A DNA stretch of 64,000 bases from Paenisporosarcina cavernae (lineage in GTDB: Bacteria > Bacillota > Bacilli > Bacillales_A > Planococcaceae). Below are positions 17,209 through 24,664 of the stretch, one piece after another (position 1 is the first letter of the stretch; each line of letters opens with the position of its first letter). The DNA lies in assembly GCF_003595195.1 (NCBI RefSeq), contig NZ_CP032418.1:198501-262500 (forward strand). The letters run 5' to 3'. Below the pieces are notes generated by a model, which was given only the letters and a program-made list of their open reading frames with translations, was not told the DNA's origin and did not search any database. Position numbers and translations under genes: made by a program.

Positions 17209-17331
17209 ATGGCAAAACAGAAAAAGGTTCAAGAAGAGAATTTGAAAGGAACATTGATTAGTGTATTTTTTGTTGGATTAGTCATTGTCGTGATGTGGGT
17301 AGCAGTGTATCTCATGTATTTAGCGCGTTAA
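17209..17331 (+). CDS. ba3-type oxidase small subunit IIa-like peptide
   Basis: A 40-residue peptide: a charged N-terminus (MAKQKKVQEENLKG) and one membrane helix (TLISVFFVGLVIVVMW) ending in LMYLAR. Size, topology and place directly before subunit II match the subunit IIa of ba3 cytochrome oxidases, which supplies the helix missing from their short subunit II. The ribosome site is GAGGTG. First gene of the oxidase operon, 15 bases before the next. Confidence 0.78.
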   Translation: MAKQKKVQEENLKGTLISVFFVGLVIVVMWVAVYLMYLAR

Positions 17332-17346
17332 GAAAGGAGAAAGAAC

Positions 17347-17820
17347 ATGCATCTTCATAAATTTGAAAAAATCTGGTTAACATTCGGCGTCGCGTGTTTA
17401 GTTGTCTTTGTCAGCATTGTTGGTGTGAGTGCATTTACACAAGATCATACGCCAGCAGGAGGGCTAGAAACAATCGACCCAGAGAAAGTGGATCAAACAG
17501 CACCATTTGATCATCCTGGTGTTACACAGATTGACGATAATACGTATCAAGCAACAATCGTAGCGATGACATTTGGTTACGAAGCACCAGACTTAAAGGT
17601 GCCAGTTGGCAAAGAAGTGATTTTTAAAGTAACAAGTAAAGATGTGGTTCACAGCTTTACAATTGATAACACAAATATCAATATGATGGTCGTACCAGGT
17701 CAAATAACAACTAAGTCGTATACGTTTGAAAAACCCGGCAAGTATTTAATCTTGTGTAATGAATATTGTGGCTCCGGTCACCATTTTATGTCGACAGAAA
17801 TTGAGGTGACAGAATCATGA
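17347..17820 (+). CDS. ba3-type cytochrome c oxidase subunit II
   Basis: A 157-residue subunit with one N-terminal membrane helix (~9-30) and a cupredoxin domain facing outward. The CuA site is complete: the His of DVVHSF, then CNEYCGSGHHFM with both Cys, His and Met. This short form with a single helix is typical of the ba3 (B-family) oxidases. It takes electrons from cytochrome c and passes them to subunit I. Its stop overlaps the subunit I start by four bases. Confidence 0.92.
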   Translation: MHLHKFEKIWLTFGVACLVVFVSIVGVSAFTQDHTPAGGLETIDPEKVDQTAPFDHPGVTQIDDNTYQATIVAMTFGYEAPDLKVPVGKEVIFKVTSKDVVHSFTIDNTNINMMVVPGQITTKSYTFEKPGKYLILCNEYCGSGHHFMSTEIEVTES

Positions 17821-19469
17821 TACCTGTTGCAGATCGAAAATTAGCGCTTTGGAATATCGGTGTAGCGTATACAGCCTTCTTAATCGGAACACTAGCTGGT
17901 TTACTCCAAGTGTTTATTCGTAATGATAAATTAGAATTGCCAGCATGGTTAGATTACTATCAAATCTTAACGGCTCATGGTGTATTATTAGCACTTATAT
18001 TTACAACATTTTTCATCTTTGCATTCTTTGTTACTGGTTTCAGTAAAAGTTTAGGAGCATTTGGTCCAAAAGTGTTGCTTTGGAATTGGATTGGGTTTGC
18101 GGTGATGTTCGGTGGAACCGTTCTTGCGACGGTAATGATCGTTTCTGGAAAAGCATCTGTTCTCTATACGTTTTACGCACCGCTTATGGCAAGTCCTTGG
18201 TATTATGTGGGTCTCGCATTATTTGTAGTAGGTTCATGGATTATGGGATTCGCACTAGTGGGACACTACTGGAGATGGCGTAAAGAGCATCCGGGTGAAC
18301 TTAGCCCTTTATTCGCTTTTATGGGTGTCTCCACAATCGTATTATGGGTTATCGCGTGTCTTGGGGTTGTGGCGACGGTTTTATTCCAATACATTCCTTG
18401 GGCATTTGGTTGGGTAGATACGATTAATGTAGAGCTTAGCCGTTCGTTGTTTTGGTATTTCGGACATCCACTAGTTTACTTCTGGTTACTACCAGCATAC
18501 ATGGCGTGGTATGTCGTGGTTCCTAAATTATTAGGAGTAAAAGTATTTAGTGATTCTCTTGCTCGACTTGCGTTCGTGTTGTTCATCCTGTTCTCGATTC
18601 CAGTTGGTTTTCATCACCAATTAACAGAACCAGGGATTTCGAACTTCTGGAAATTCTTACAAGTCGTGTTAACGTTCATGGTAATTATTCCTTCTTTATT
18701 AACTGCCTTTTCTATGTTTGCAACATTTGAACGTTCGGGCAGAAAAAATGGTGGAAAAGGTTTATTTGGATGGTTTACAAAACTTCCTTGGAGAGATGTA
18801 CGATTTACCTCGATCTTTGTAGCGATGGCGTTTTTCATTCCTGGAGGCGCTGGTGGGATTATTAATGCTAGTTTCCAATTGAATGAAATCGTGCATAATA
18901 CACTTTGGATTGTAGGGCATTTTCATATTACGGTCGGAACTCCAGTAGCGATGACATTTATGGGCGTTACTTTCTGGATGGTTCCTTACTTAACAGGAAG
19001 AAAGTTCTCGAAAACGATGGCTCGATTAGGGTTCATTCAAATCGGGACGTGGGCAGTCGGTATGCTATTGATGAGTACATCTCAGCATATTTTAGGGTTG
19101 CTTGGCGCACCTCGAAGAACCGCGTATGCAGGCTACAATAATCACCCTTCTGCACTTGAATGGTTTGATGGATTACTTACAAATCACGTCACGATGGCGG
19201 TGGGAGGAAGCATCTTATTCTTATCTGCGATGCTACTGATTTACATTGTCATCATGAGTATGTTCTTATCACCAAAAGCAGTGGAAGCACATGAATTCGT
19301 GGAATTCCCAATGGCGGACAGTGATAAAGAAGCAACTCCAGCATTTTTAGAAAACTGGGTACTATGGATTGGCGTTGCGTTCATGCTGATCATCATTGCA
19401 TATGCAATTCCACTCGCACAAATGATTCAACACGCGCCGCCAGGATCAAAAGGATTTATCACATGGTAG
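17817..19469 (+). CDS. ba3-type cytochrome c oxidase subunit I
   Basis: A 550-residue haem-copper oxidase core with about 13 membrane helices. LTAHGVLLAL holds the low-spin haem His, GHPLVYFWLLPAYMAW the CuB His and the Tyr region, HHQ the further CuB ligands, and IVGHFHITVGTPVAM the high-spin haem and second low-spin ligands. GHPLVYFW in place of A-family GHPEVYI marks it as B-type, with the K channel only. Such oxidases have high oxygen affinity, consistent with the Fnr box upstream. Confidence 0.93.
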   Translation: MIPVADRKLALWNIGVAYTAFLIGTLAGLLQVFIRNDKLELPAWLDYYQILTAHGVLLALIFTTFFIFAFFVTGFSKSLGAFGPKVLLWNWIGFAVMFGGTVLATVMIVSGKASVLYTFYAPLMASPWYYVGLALFVVGSWIMGFALVGHYWRWRKEHPGELSPLFAFMGVSTIVLWVIACLGVVATVLFQYIPWAFGWVDTINVELSRSLFWYFGHPLVYFWLLPAYMAWYVVVPKLLGVKVFSDSLARLAFVLFILFSIPVGFHHQLTEPGISNFWKFLQVVLTFMVIIPSLLTAFSMFATFERSGRKNGGKGLFGWFTKLPWRDVRFTSIFVAMAFFIPGGAGGIINASFQLNEIVHNTLWIVGHFHITVGTPVAMTFMGVTFWMVPYLTGRKFSKTMARLGFIQIGTWAVGMLLMSTSQHILGLLGAPRRTAYAGYNNHPSALEWFDGLLTNHVTMAVGGSILFLSAMLLIYIVIMSMFLSPKAVEAHEFVEFPMADSDKEATPAFLENWVLWIGVAFMLIIIAYAIPLAQMIQHAPPGSKGFITW

Positions 19470-19481
19470 GAGTTGAGTGAA

Positions 19482-19565
19482 ATGGTACTAATGTTAATCT
19501 TTTTCTTTATCGTAATCGTTTTAACAACCGGAATGTTAGTAGAGTTAAATACAAACGAAGATTAA
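19482..19565 (+). CDS. 27-residue membrane peptide after oxidase subunit I
   Basis: ATG 19482 opens a 27-codon frame with one hydrophobic helix (LMLIFFFIVIVLTTGMLV) and a short acidic tail ELNTNED. AGGAG lies about ten bases upstream and the subunit I stop is 12 bases away. It is probably an accessory small subunit or assembly peptide of the oxidase. I cannot name a family. Confidence 0.6.
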   Translation: MVLMLIFFFIVIVLTTGMLVELNTNED

Positions 19566-19572
19566 TCGATTT

Positions 19573-19600
19573 CCCGTCATCCTTTTGGTGGCGGGATTTT
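19573..19600 (+). terminator. Terminator of oxidase operon
   Basis: CCCGTCATCC and GGTGGCGGG pair imperfectly around TTTT, followed by ATTTTCT. It lies eight bases after the 27-codon frame. The rest of the 340-base gap 19566-19905 holds a minus-strand RNA unit. Confidence 0.65.
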
Positions 19601-19691
19601 CTATATGGAAAAGTTAGTAGTTTTTTGGAATGAAAGACTTCATTTGGCGACGCAAAACGGCTCTGTATGGAGTTTTGACAAGAAAAAAGCA

Positions 19692-19723
19692 ATATAAAAA
19701 CACCCCGCCCGTAGGCAAGGTGT
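19692..19723 (-). terminator. Terminator of the small RNA
   Basis: On the minus strand ACACCTTGCC, loop TACG, GGCGGGGTGT, then TTTTTATATT. Ten pairs with one G-U pair. Its orientation, away from the oxidase operon, shows that the transcript runs leftward. Confidence 0.8.
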
Positions 19724-19815
19724 ATCTCGAAAGTTTGCGGCGTTCCAAACCACGCTCCACAACGTGTTCCTTTTCAGGAGTGTTTGTACGTCTTACGCAA
19801 ACGAGCTCATCGCGC
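19692..19815 (-). ncRNA. Unassigned structured small RNA, about 120 nt
   Basis: Read on the minus strand, a promoter (-35 TTGACT, 17 nt, -10 TAAAGT) is followed by a GC-rich segment with nested pairing. GTTTGCG (19803-19797) pairs with CGCAAAC, inside which CAAAC/GTTTG and CTCC/GGAG pair again. A perfect intrinsic terminator ends it. No open frame with a ribosome site is visible and no gene follows on this strand, so it is neither a leader nor a coding RNA. It is not 6S, SRP, tmRNA or RNase P by size and motifs. I do not recognise the family. Confidence 0.6.
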
Positions 19816-19820
19816 TCCTA

Positions 19821-19849
19821 ACTTTAAAGTGTTCGAAGAGAAAAGTCAA
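19821..19849 (-). promoter_or_regulatory. SigA promoter of the small RNA
   Basis: On the minus strand TTGACT (19849-19844), 17 bases, TAAAGT (19826-19821). The start should be near 19815-19813, just before the first stem. Confidence 0.6.
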
Positions 19850-19905
19850 GAGTATCGTAGATTAGAGGGAAAAGGTGGGACTGTTGAGTATTGAATGAAT
19901 CTCAT

Positions 19906-20370
19906 TTAGTCCTTCTTGTCCTCTTGATCCTCTAAGTCTTTAATCAATTTTTTCATTTCGGCAATTTCTTCTTTTTGCGTTTTGATGATTCCATCTGCTA
20001 ATTCACGCACTCGGGGGTCAGAAATGTTTGCCCGTTCCGATGTCAGTATCGCAATAGAGTGATGCGGAATCATCGCTTCCATCCACGCCACATCATCTAC
20101 GGTAGATTGACTGCGGACGAGTGTAAGCGACAAGGCAAAGACAATCACGCTTACAGCGAGTATACCAATGTTTGCTTTTTTGTTATCATACATTTTCCAC
20201 ATGAATAGTAGCATAATAATGGACATTACAGACCCCATAATGAGTGCCATATATACTCGTGTCTGGCTATAGAAAATATGATCGAGTTGGAAAACATTTA
20301 AATACATGAGCCAGTACATCAGAAAAGTAGAAGTGGCGATCATGATGAAAAACTTTACGTATTTGTTCAT
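19906..20370 (-). CDS. DUF305 membrane protein
   Basis: About 154 residues. Three hydrophobic segments fill residues ~5-95, followed by an outward DUF305 helical domain with the typical MEAMIPHHSIAI motif and a long charged helix (KTQKEEIAEMKKLIKDLEDQ). His-rich DUF305 proteins are linked to copper or other metal handling, but the function is not settled. The start at 20370 is preferred because AAGGAG lies in front of it; an ATG six codons earlier lacks a site. Divergent from the PadR gene. Confidence 0.8.
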   Translation of the reverse strand: MNKYVKFFIMIATSTFLMYWLMYLNVFQLDHIFYSQTRVYMALIMGSVMSIIMLLFMWKMYDNKKANIGILAVSVIVFALSLTLVRSQSTVDDVAWMEAMIPHHSIAILTSERANISDPRVRELADGIIKTQKEEIAEMKKLIKDLEDQEDKKD

Positions 20371-20484
20371 TCCTTTTTCTCCTTCCATTATGTCGATAGT
20401 AAAATTTTCCCTAGAAAACGAAATCTAAACAAGAAGTTGGACTATTTATTGACCAGTACCTTGCAATGAATAATACATCATGTT

Positions 20485-20509
20485 ATAGTACTGTATAATA
20501 AATAGTACT
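20485..20509 (+). promoter_or_regulatory. Paired ATAGTACT sites around a -10 box
   Basis: ATAGTACT occurs at 20485-20492 and 20502-20509, 17 bases apart, with TATAAT (20494-20499) between them. AGTACT is itself a palindrome. A regulator bound here would block the promoter, so autorepression by the PadR protein downstream is likely. Confidence 0.55.
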
Positions 20510-20524
20510 GAAGGGAGGAACATC

Positions 20525-20845
20525 ATGAACATTCAATTCAAGAAAGGCGTCCTTAACTTATGTGTCGTTGCATTAGTGGATCAGAAAGATCGCTATGGCT
20601 ATGAATTAGTTCAAGCGATTTCTACTCAAATTGAAATTTCCGAGGGATCAGTTTATCCATTACTTCGGCGCTTAACTTCCGAAGGGTATTTTGAGACATA
20701 TTTAGTCGAATCAACCGAAGGGCCGCCTCGGAAATATTATCGGATTACGCCAGAAGGAAAAGACTATTTACAAAAGCAATTGGGAGAGTGGGAACACTTT
20801 ATGGAAGGTGTTCAAAATTTACTTTACAAGGGGGACTCAAAATGA
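20525..20845 (+). CDS. PadR family transcriptional regulator
   Basis: A 106-residue winged-helix protein. YGYELVQAIS, SEGSVYPLLRRLTSEGYFE and PPRKYYRITPEGKDYL are the PadR hallmarks. It is a short PadR-s2 form with one C-terminal dimer helix. The start follows GGGAGG. The stop overlaps the next start by four bases (ATGA). PadR genes fused this way to HAAS/DUF4097 genes usually control envelope-stress membrane proteins. Probably autorepressed through the paired sites upstream. Confidence 0.9.
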   Translation: MNIQFKKGVLNLCVVALVDQKDRYGYELVQAISTQIEISEGSVYPLLRRLTSEGYFETYLVESTEGPPRKYYRITPEGKDYLQKQLGEWEHFMEGVQNLLYKGDSK

Positions 20846-21864
20846 CAGAGTCAGTATTTTTAGAACAACTAAAAAATGCATTAGGAGCACTACGAGAAAG
20901 TGAACGACAAGATATCGTGGCAGATTTTCGGGAGTATTTCGCAAATGGTAGAGAAGATGGAAAAACAGATGAAGAAATTGCGAGTTCACTTGGAGATCCT
21001 TACGAATTAGCAAAAGAAATGTTAGTCGCCTATACAATCGAAGACAGATTTGAAGCAGTCGTGCCTGATAAAGGGGACTTTACAAAAGTACTGATTGAAT
21101 CCGAACATGCGAAGCTTATTATTGGACCTTCTCCAGATGATCAACCACATGCAGAAATGATGGATCATACATCCGATACGACTCTCTCAATGGATGTAGT
21201 AGGAGATACGTTAGAAATTAAAGTGATTCAGAAAAAACGGAAGATGTTCATTTTTAATATATCGTTTACAACAACGTCACCAGTCGTGAAGATCTTATTG
21301 CCAAAAAGAACATACGAATCGTTTATGGTGGAAAATGATAATGGAGCAACACTTATTAACGAAGTTGCTGCGCTGATTTATAAGGTTGAATCCGATAATG
21401 GCCGAATTGAGGTCCAAGATGCGGTGGCAGAAGAATTTCAAGCGGTGACAGATAACGGTCGTGTTATGCTGACGAATGTAAAAGCGCGAAATGTTCATGC
21501 AGAAACTGACAATGGGAGAATTGAGCTCAAATCAATTGAAGCACTATCCGTTTATGCGAAATCAGATAACGGCAGAATTGAACTTGAGAAAGTGATAGGA
21601 AAACTTCACGCGGAAACAGACAACGGGCGTATTAACGCATATATTCCGATAGTGACACAAGCAGTACGTTTTGAAACAGACAATGGTGCGATTGAATTAG
21701 CAATGGATCGTCAGCCTGAAAACGCAACCATTCGCACAAAAAAGGATTGGGGAAGTGTCGAAATCTTTGGTGAAAAAGCTCGTGAAAGAGTGTTCGGAGA
21801 TGGTTCTACCTTAATCGATTTAAAAACGGATAATGGCAGTATTAAAGTGAAAAATCGCATGTAA
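20842..21864 (+). CDS. HAAS-DUF4097 beta-solenoid protein
   Basis: A 340-residue protein without signal peptide or membrane helix. Residues 1-62 form a HAAS (DUF1700-like) helical domain, ESERQDIVADFREYF. Residues ~85-340 are DUF4097, a right-handed beta-solenoid with eight DNG turns about 19-22 residues apart (ESDNGRIE, VTDNGRVM, ETDNGRIE, KSDNGRIE and so on). It resembles YvlB/LiaX-type stress proteins. The start is ATG 20842 after AAGGGGG. Coupled to the PadR gene. Confidence 0.82.
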   Translation: MTESVFLEQLKNALGALRESERQDIVADFREYFANGREDGKTDEEIASSLGDPYELAKEMLVAYTIEDRFEAVVPDKGDFTKVLIESEHAKLIIGPSPDDQPHAEMMDHTSDTTLSMDVVGDTLEIKVIQKKRKMFIFNISFTTTSPVVKILLPKRTYESFMVENDNGATLINEVAALIYKVESDNGRIEVQDAVAEEFQAVTDNGRVMLTNVKARNVHAETDNGRIELKSIEALSVYAKSDNGRIELEKVIGKLHAETDNGRINAYIPIVTQAVRFETDNGAIELAMDRQPENATIRTKKDWGSVEIFGEKARERVFGDGSTLIDLKTDNGSIKVKNRM

Positions 21865-21930
21865 CTGAAATTGCACGGTAGAAGGGTAGTACTCCTTCTC
21901 CGTGCTATTGCTTTCAATGAAGTGAGTTTT

Positions 21931-22046
21931 CCCATAGATACGTGAAAAATGCCCATAGAAAGACGAAATCGCCCATAGAAACGTTTTATTTCCCATAGAA
22001 GCGACTGAATTTCTCATAGAGAGACGATAGTTTCCCATAGATCAAA
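21931..22046. repeat. 21-nt periodic array, CCCATAGA word (six copies)
   Basis: CCCATAGA starts at 21931, 21952, 21972, 21992 and 22034, with CTCATAGA at 22013. The steps are 21, 20, 20, 21 and 21. The 12-13 bases between copies are A-rich and often begin AGACG or ACG. The array lies between convergent genes ending at 21864 and 22140. Confidence 0.85.
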
Positions 22047-22122
22047 TTTTACAATGAATAATGGATAGAGTTGTTAGCAATTTGATGGGTAAAACATTAT
22101 CTCGAGAATGGTGAATCAAAAC

Positions 22123-22140
22123 AGAGGGAACATCTCCTCT
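22123..22140 (-). terminator. Weak terminator of GNAT gene
   Basis: On the minus strand AGAGG and CCCTCT form a short stem directly after the stop codon, followed by GTTTTG. The stem is only five to six pairs, so termination may be partial. Confidence 0.35.
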
Positions 22141-22664
22141 TATACAAACTTGCACATGATGATATCGGCGATATATTCTGTTTCACTAAGTTTAATCTCT
22201 CGAATTTTCCTGCCTTCTTCTTGAAAACCCATCTTCTGATACAAAGCGATCGCCTGAGAATTTGTTGAAAAAACGCCTAAAGATACTTTTTCAATAGACG
22301 GATGTTTTTCTGCCCAATCGAGTAAAGCGGATAGAAGCAGTTTTCCAATCCCTTTGGAGCGATGTTCTTTCGCAATCGACATGGAAATCGTTCCTGTATG
22401 CGCAAGACGCTCATAGATTTGTGCACGGAATCGAATAGAACCAATTACTTTGTTCTCCGATTCTGCAACCAATATCAGGTCGTTTTCAGAAGCTAAGACG
22501 GATTGAATTTGCTTCAAGTGATTTTCTGCAGTGACACCTTCCATATCTTTTGGAACGACGATAAAATAGTCACCTTCCGAAATATCAGATTGTTGAATGT
22601 TAAATAAATCGTTCGCATCGCTTTCTGAAACTGGTCGGATGATGACTGTCTGTTTTTGAGTCAT
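22140..22664 (-). CDS. GNAT family N-acetyltransferase (RimI-like)
   Basis: A 174-residue acetyltransferase. The acetyl-CoA loop reads MSIAKEHRSKGIGKLLLSAL and the C-terminal motif SLGVFSTNSQAIALYQKMGF. Length and motifs fit the Bacillus YkkB/RimI-like group. Substrate unknown. It lies 19 bases after adaB on the same strand, so it may belong to the ada operon, with AGGGGA as ribosome site. Confidence 0.82.
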   Translation of the reverse strand: MTQKQTVIIRPVSESDANDLFNIQQSDISEGDYFIVVPKDMEGVTAENHLKQIQSVLASENDLILVAESENKVIGSIRFRAQIYERLAHTGTISMSIAKEHRSKGIGKLLLSALLDWAEKHPSIEKVSLGVFSTNSQAIALYQKMGFQEEGRKIREIKLSETEYIADIIMCKFV

Positions 22665-22683
22665 ATTCTTTTTCCCCTATCTT

Positions 22684-23184
22684 TTAACGTCGTTCAAGTG
22701 TCAATAGTTCTTCTTTCAATTTTAGTCCCCCTCGGAATCCCGTTAGGGTTCCGTTACGCCCAATAACGCGATGACACGGGATGAATACCATGACAGGGTT
22801 GGCTCCGATTGCGCCACCTACAGCTCGAACAGCGGATGGCTTTCCAATTTCGGCAGCGATTTCCCCGTAAGAGACCGTCTTCCCATATGGGATTTTTTGA
22901 AGCGCGTTCCATACCGATTGTTGAAAATCTGTTCCGCGTAGGTCAAGTGTCACATCAGCATGTCTTTCATTGCCAAAAAAATACTGATCCAGGGCTGTAG
23001 TTGCTACTTGAAGTTTCGGTGGATTTTGTTCAAATGTTGCTTTTGGAATTTTCTTCTGTGCCCACGTTTCGAGTTCGTGAAATCCTTCGTTTGGGGAACC
23101 GATGAAGCAAAGTCCTTTTTCTGTTGCAGCTAGAATATACGTGTCTTCAGTTGGTTTAGCGCTTGTCCAAAAGATCGTTTCCAT
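22684..23184 (-). CDS. adaB: O6-methylguanine-DNA methyltransferase AdaB
   Basis: A 166-residue suicide methyltransferase. The acceptor Cys sits in IPCHRVIG, after RAVGGAIGANP; YGKTVSYGEIAAEIGKPSAV is the DNA-binding helix region, and TGFRGGLKLKEELL the C-terminal signature. It removes methyl groups from O6 of guanine. The start at 23184 (METIFW) lies within the end of adaA, so the two overlap by 29 bases. This matches the adaA-adaB order of Bacillus subtilis. Confidence 0.92.
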   Translation of the reverse strand: METIFWTSAKPTEDTYILAATEKGLCFIGSPNEGFHELETWAQKKIPKATFEQNPPKLQVATTALDQYFFGNERHADVTLDLRGTDFQQSVWNALQKIPYGKTVSYGEIAAEIGKPSAVRAVGGAIGANPVMVFIPCHRVIGRNGTLTGFRGGLKLKEELLTLERR

Positions 23185-23740
23185 GAGATCGTTGCTCCTT
23201 TCGAAATTGCAGCGGTGTGCAGGAAGTGAATTTTTTGAATGTGGTAATGAAATAAGCAGTGGTGCCATATCCGACTTTTGTTGCGACGCGGGATATTGGC
23301 CATTCTGTCGTGCTCAGCAAGTGTTTTGCATACTCGATTCTGTGTTGTTGGACGAGTGCCAGTGGAGCGAGCCCAGTGTGTTTTTTAACCGTTCGATGAA
23401 CATGGGAGGGGCTGCCGTGACAGGCGTCTGCGATTGTTTGAAGTGTCAAGGGTAGTTGGAAATGATGCGCGATGTATTCCTCGATGACGTGTACCCATTC
23501 TTTCTCTGGCAATAAAAGATTGTCCGGTTTGCACCGCTTGCAAGGACTATATCCGGCACGAACGAAATCGGAGGAATCGTTCGAAATATGCACATTTTCT
23601 CGCTTCGGCGTTCTGGATTTGCACGAGACCTTGCAAAATATGTGTGTCGAGGATACGCCATAAAAGAAGGAAGCGTCGTGTTTAGCATCATTTTGTACAA
23701 TCGCATCCCATTCACTATCTGTCGGTCTACGAATTTCCAT
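23156..23740 (-). CDS. adaA: Methylphosphotriester-DNA transferase/activator AdaA
   Basis: A 194-residue protein in two parts. Residues ~1-85 are the Ada zinc domain with four Cys: FCKVSCKSRTPKREN and PCKRCKPD. The first Cys accepts methyl from phosphotriesters. Residues ~95-185 are an AraC-type double HTH (LQTIADACHGSPSHVHRTVK, ISRVATKVGYGTTAYFITTF). When methylated it activates its own operon. The start at 23740 (MEIRRPT) is chosen because AGGAG stands before it. Confidence 0.92.
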   Translation of the reverse strand: MEIRRPTDSEWDAIVQNDAKHDASFFYGVSSTHIFCKVSCKSRTPKRENVHISNDSSDFVRAGYSPCKRCKPDNLLLPEKEWVHVIEEYIAHHFQLPLTLQTIADACHGSPSHVHRTVKKHTGLAPLALVQQHRIEYAKHLLSTTEWPISRVATKVGYGTTAYFITTFKKFTSCTPLQFRKEQRSHGNDLLDKR

Positions 23741-23801
23741 CCTCCACACTCCTTTTGTTAGAAGTATACTAAATTGGTTGTAGGAATTGCGGATTTGGGC
23801 A

Positions 23802-23838
23802 ATAAAAAAGCAAGATAACGAAATTTCCGTCATCTTGC
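23802..23838 (-). terminator. Terminator of ZIP transporter gene
   Basis: On the minus strand GCAAGATGACG and CGTTATCTTGC pair with one mismatch around GAAATTT, followed by TTTTTTATTG. It also separates the ZIP gene from adaA. Confidence 0.82.
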
Positions 23839-23844
23839 ACGTTC

Positions 23845-24570
23845 TTAAAATGTTGTTAAAACGAGTGAAACTAATAATCCAGCAGCCGCCACAAATCCAA
23901 CGACTGGACCACCCTCTTCATAGGCTTCAGGCATCATAGTTGATGCAACCATTGCCATAATGCCACCACCTGCAAAGGACGCGATCAATGCGAGTGTCGA
24001 TTCACTTACCCCTTCTAAAAAGAAATACCCTCCAAAAGAGCTAAGTGCAGCAACTGCAAGAACAGCAATCCACATCCAAATAATTTTCCCTTTCGAGAAA
24101 CCACTACTTTGCAGACCTGTCGTACTAGAAAGTCCTTCAGGGAAGTTACTCAAGAAAATCGCGATTACCAGTAACCAGCTGACACTCCCACCAGTTGTTA
24201 AACTTGCCCCAATCATAATAGATTCGGGAATGGCATCCATCACAGTGCCTAGGAAAATCGCTAGACCCGATCCTGCAGCGGCATGTGCATGGGAGCGTTT
24301 CCGATGTTGAGCCCCTCTTTTTTGTAACCAAAAATCAAATAATGTGAAAATAAGTGCACCACTCAAAAATCCGATAATAATAGGTGTAAGTCCAGATTTC
24401 TCCGCCGATTCACCGAGAAGTTCAAAAGTTGCGGCACCCATTAAAACCCCTGTACCAAAACTCATAATAATTCCAATTCCACGTTTAGGGATGTGCGTGA
24501 AAAGAGCCACAAGTGCGCCAATTAAGACGGCAGAACCTGAAACGCCTCCCCATAAAACAGCTTGCCACAT
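23845..24570 (-). CDS. ZIP family divalent metal transporter
   Basis: A 241-residue membrane protein with about eight helices. The variable loop carries a His-rich segment (RGAQHRKRSHAHAAAGSG). The metal path shows VMDAIPESIMIGA and FLSNFPEGLSS, the H/N-x-x-P-E-G-type motifs of helices 4 and 5, with Asp and Asn in place of the usual His. It probably imports zinc, iron or manganese. ATG 24570 is favoured over 24576 by its nine-base distance from GGAGG. Confidence 0.82.
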   Translation of the reverse strand: MWQAVLWGGVSGSAVLIGALVALFTHIPKRGIGIIMSFGTGVLMGAATFELLGESAEKSGLTPIIIGFLSGALIFTLFDFWLQKRGAQHRKRSHAHAAAGSGLAIFLGTVMDAIPESIMIGASLTTGGSVSWLLVIAIFLSNFPEGLSSTTGLQSSGFSKGKIIWMWIAVLAVAALSSFGGYFFLEGVSESTLALIASFAGGGIMAMVASTMMPEAYEEGGPVVGFVAAAGLLVSLVLTTF

Positions 24571-24664
24571 GAGCATCTACCTCCAATAATTCTCTTTACC
24601 ACTCATGGAAATTTTCAATCCTACCGGGGAAAAAAATGTATACTTAAAGGAAGGGGGAACGAAT

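Noticed and set aside
19630-19821. Plus-strand frame across the small RNA
   Set aside because: It crosses the minus-strand terminator and stems, is rich in Arg/Ser/Thr without pattern, and lacks a ribosome site.
21820-22038. Minus-strand frame through the CCCATAGA array
   Set aside because: Composition follows the array word, runs into the DUF4097 gene and has no ribosome site.
21931-22046. CRISPR array
   Set aside because: Repeat unit is only 8 bases with 12-13-base spacers, no leader and no cas genes; spacing fits helical phasing, not CRISPR units of 60-70 bases.
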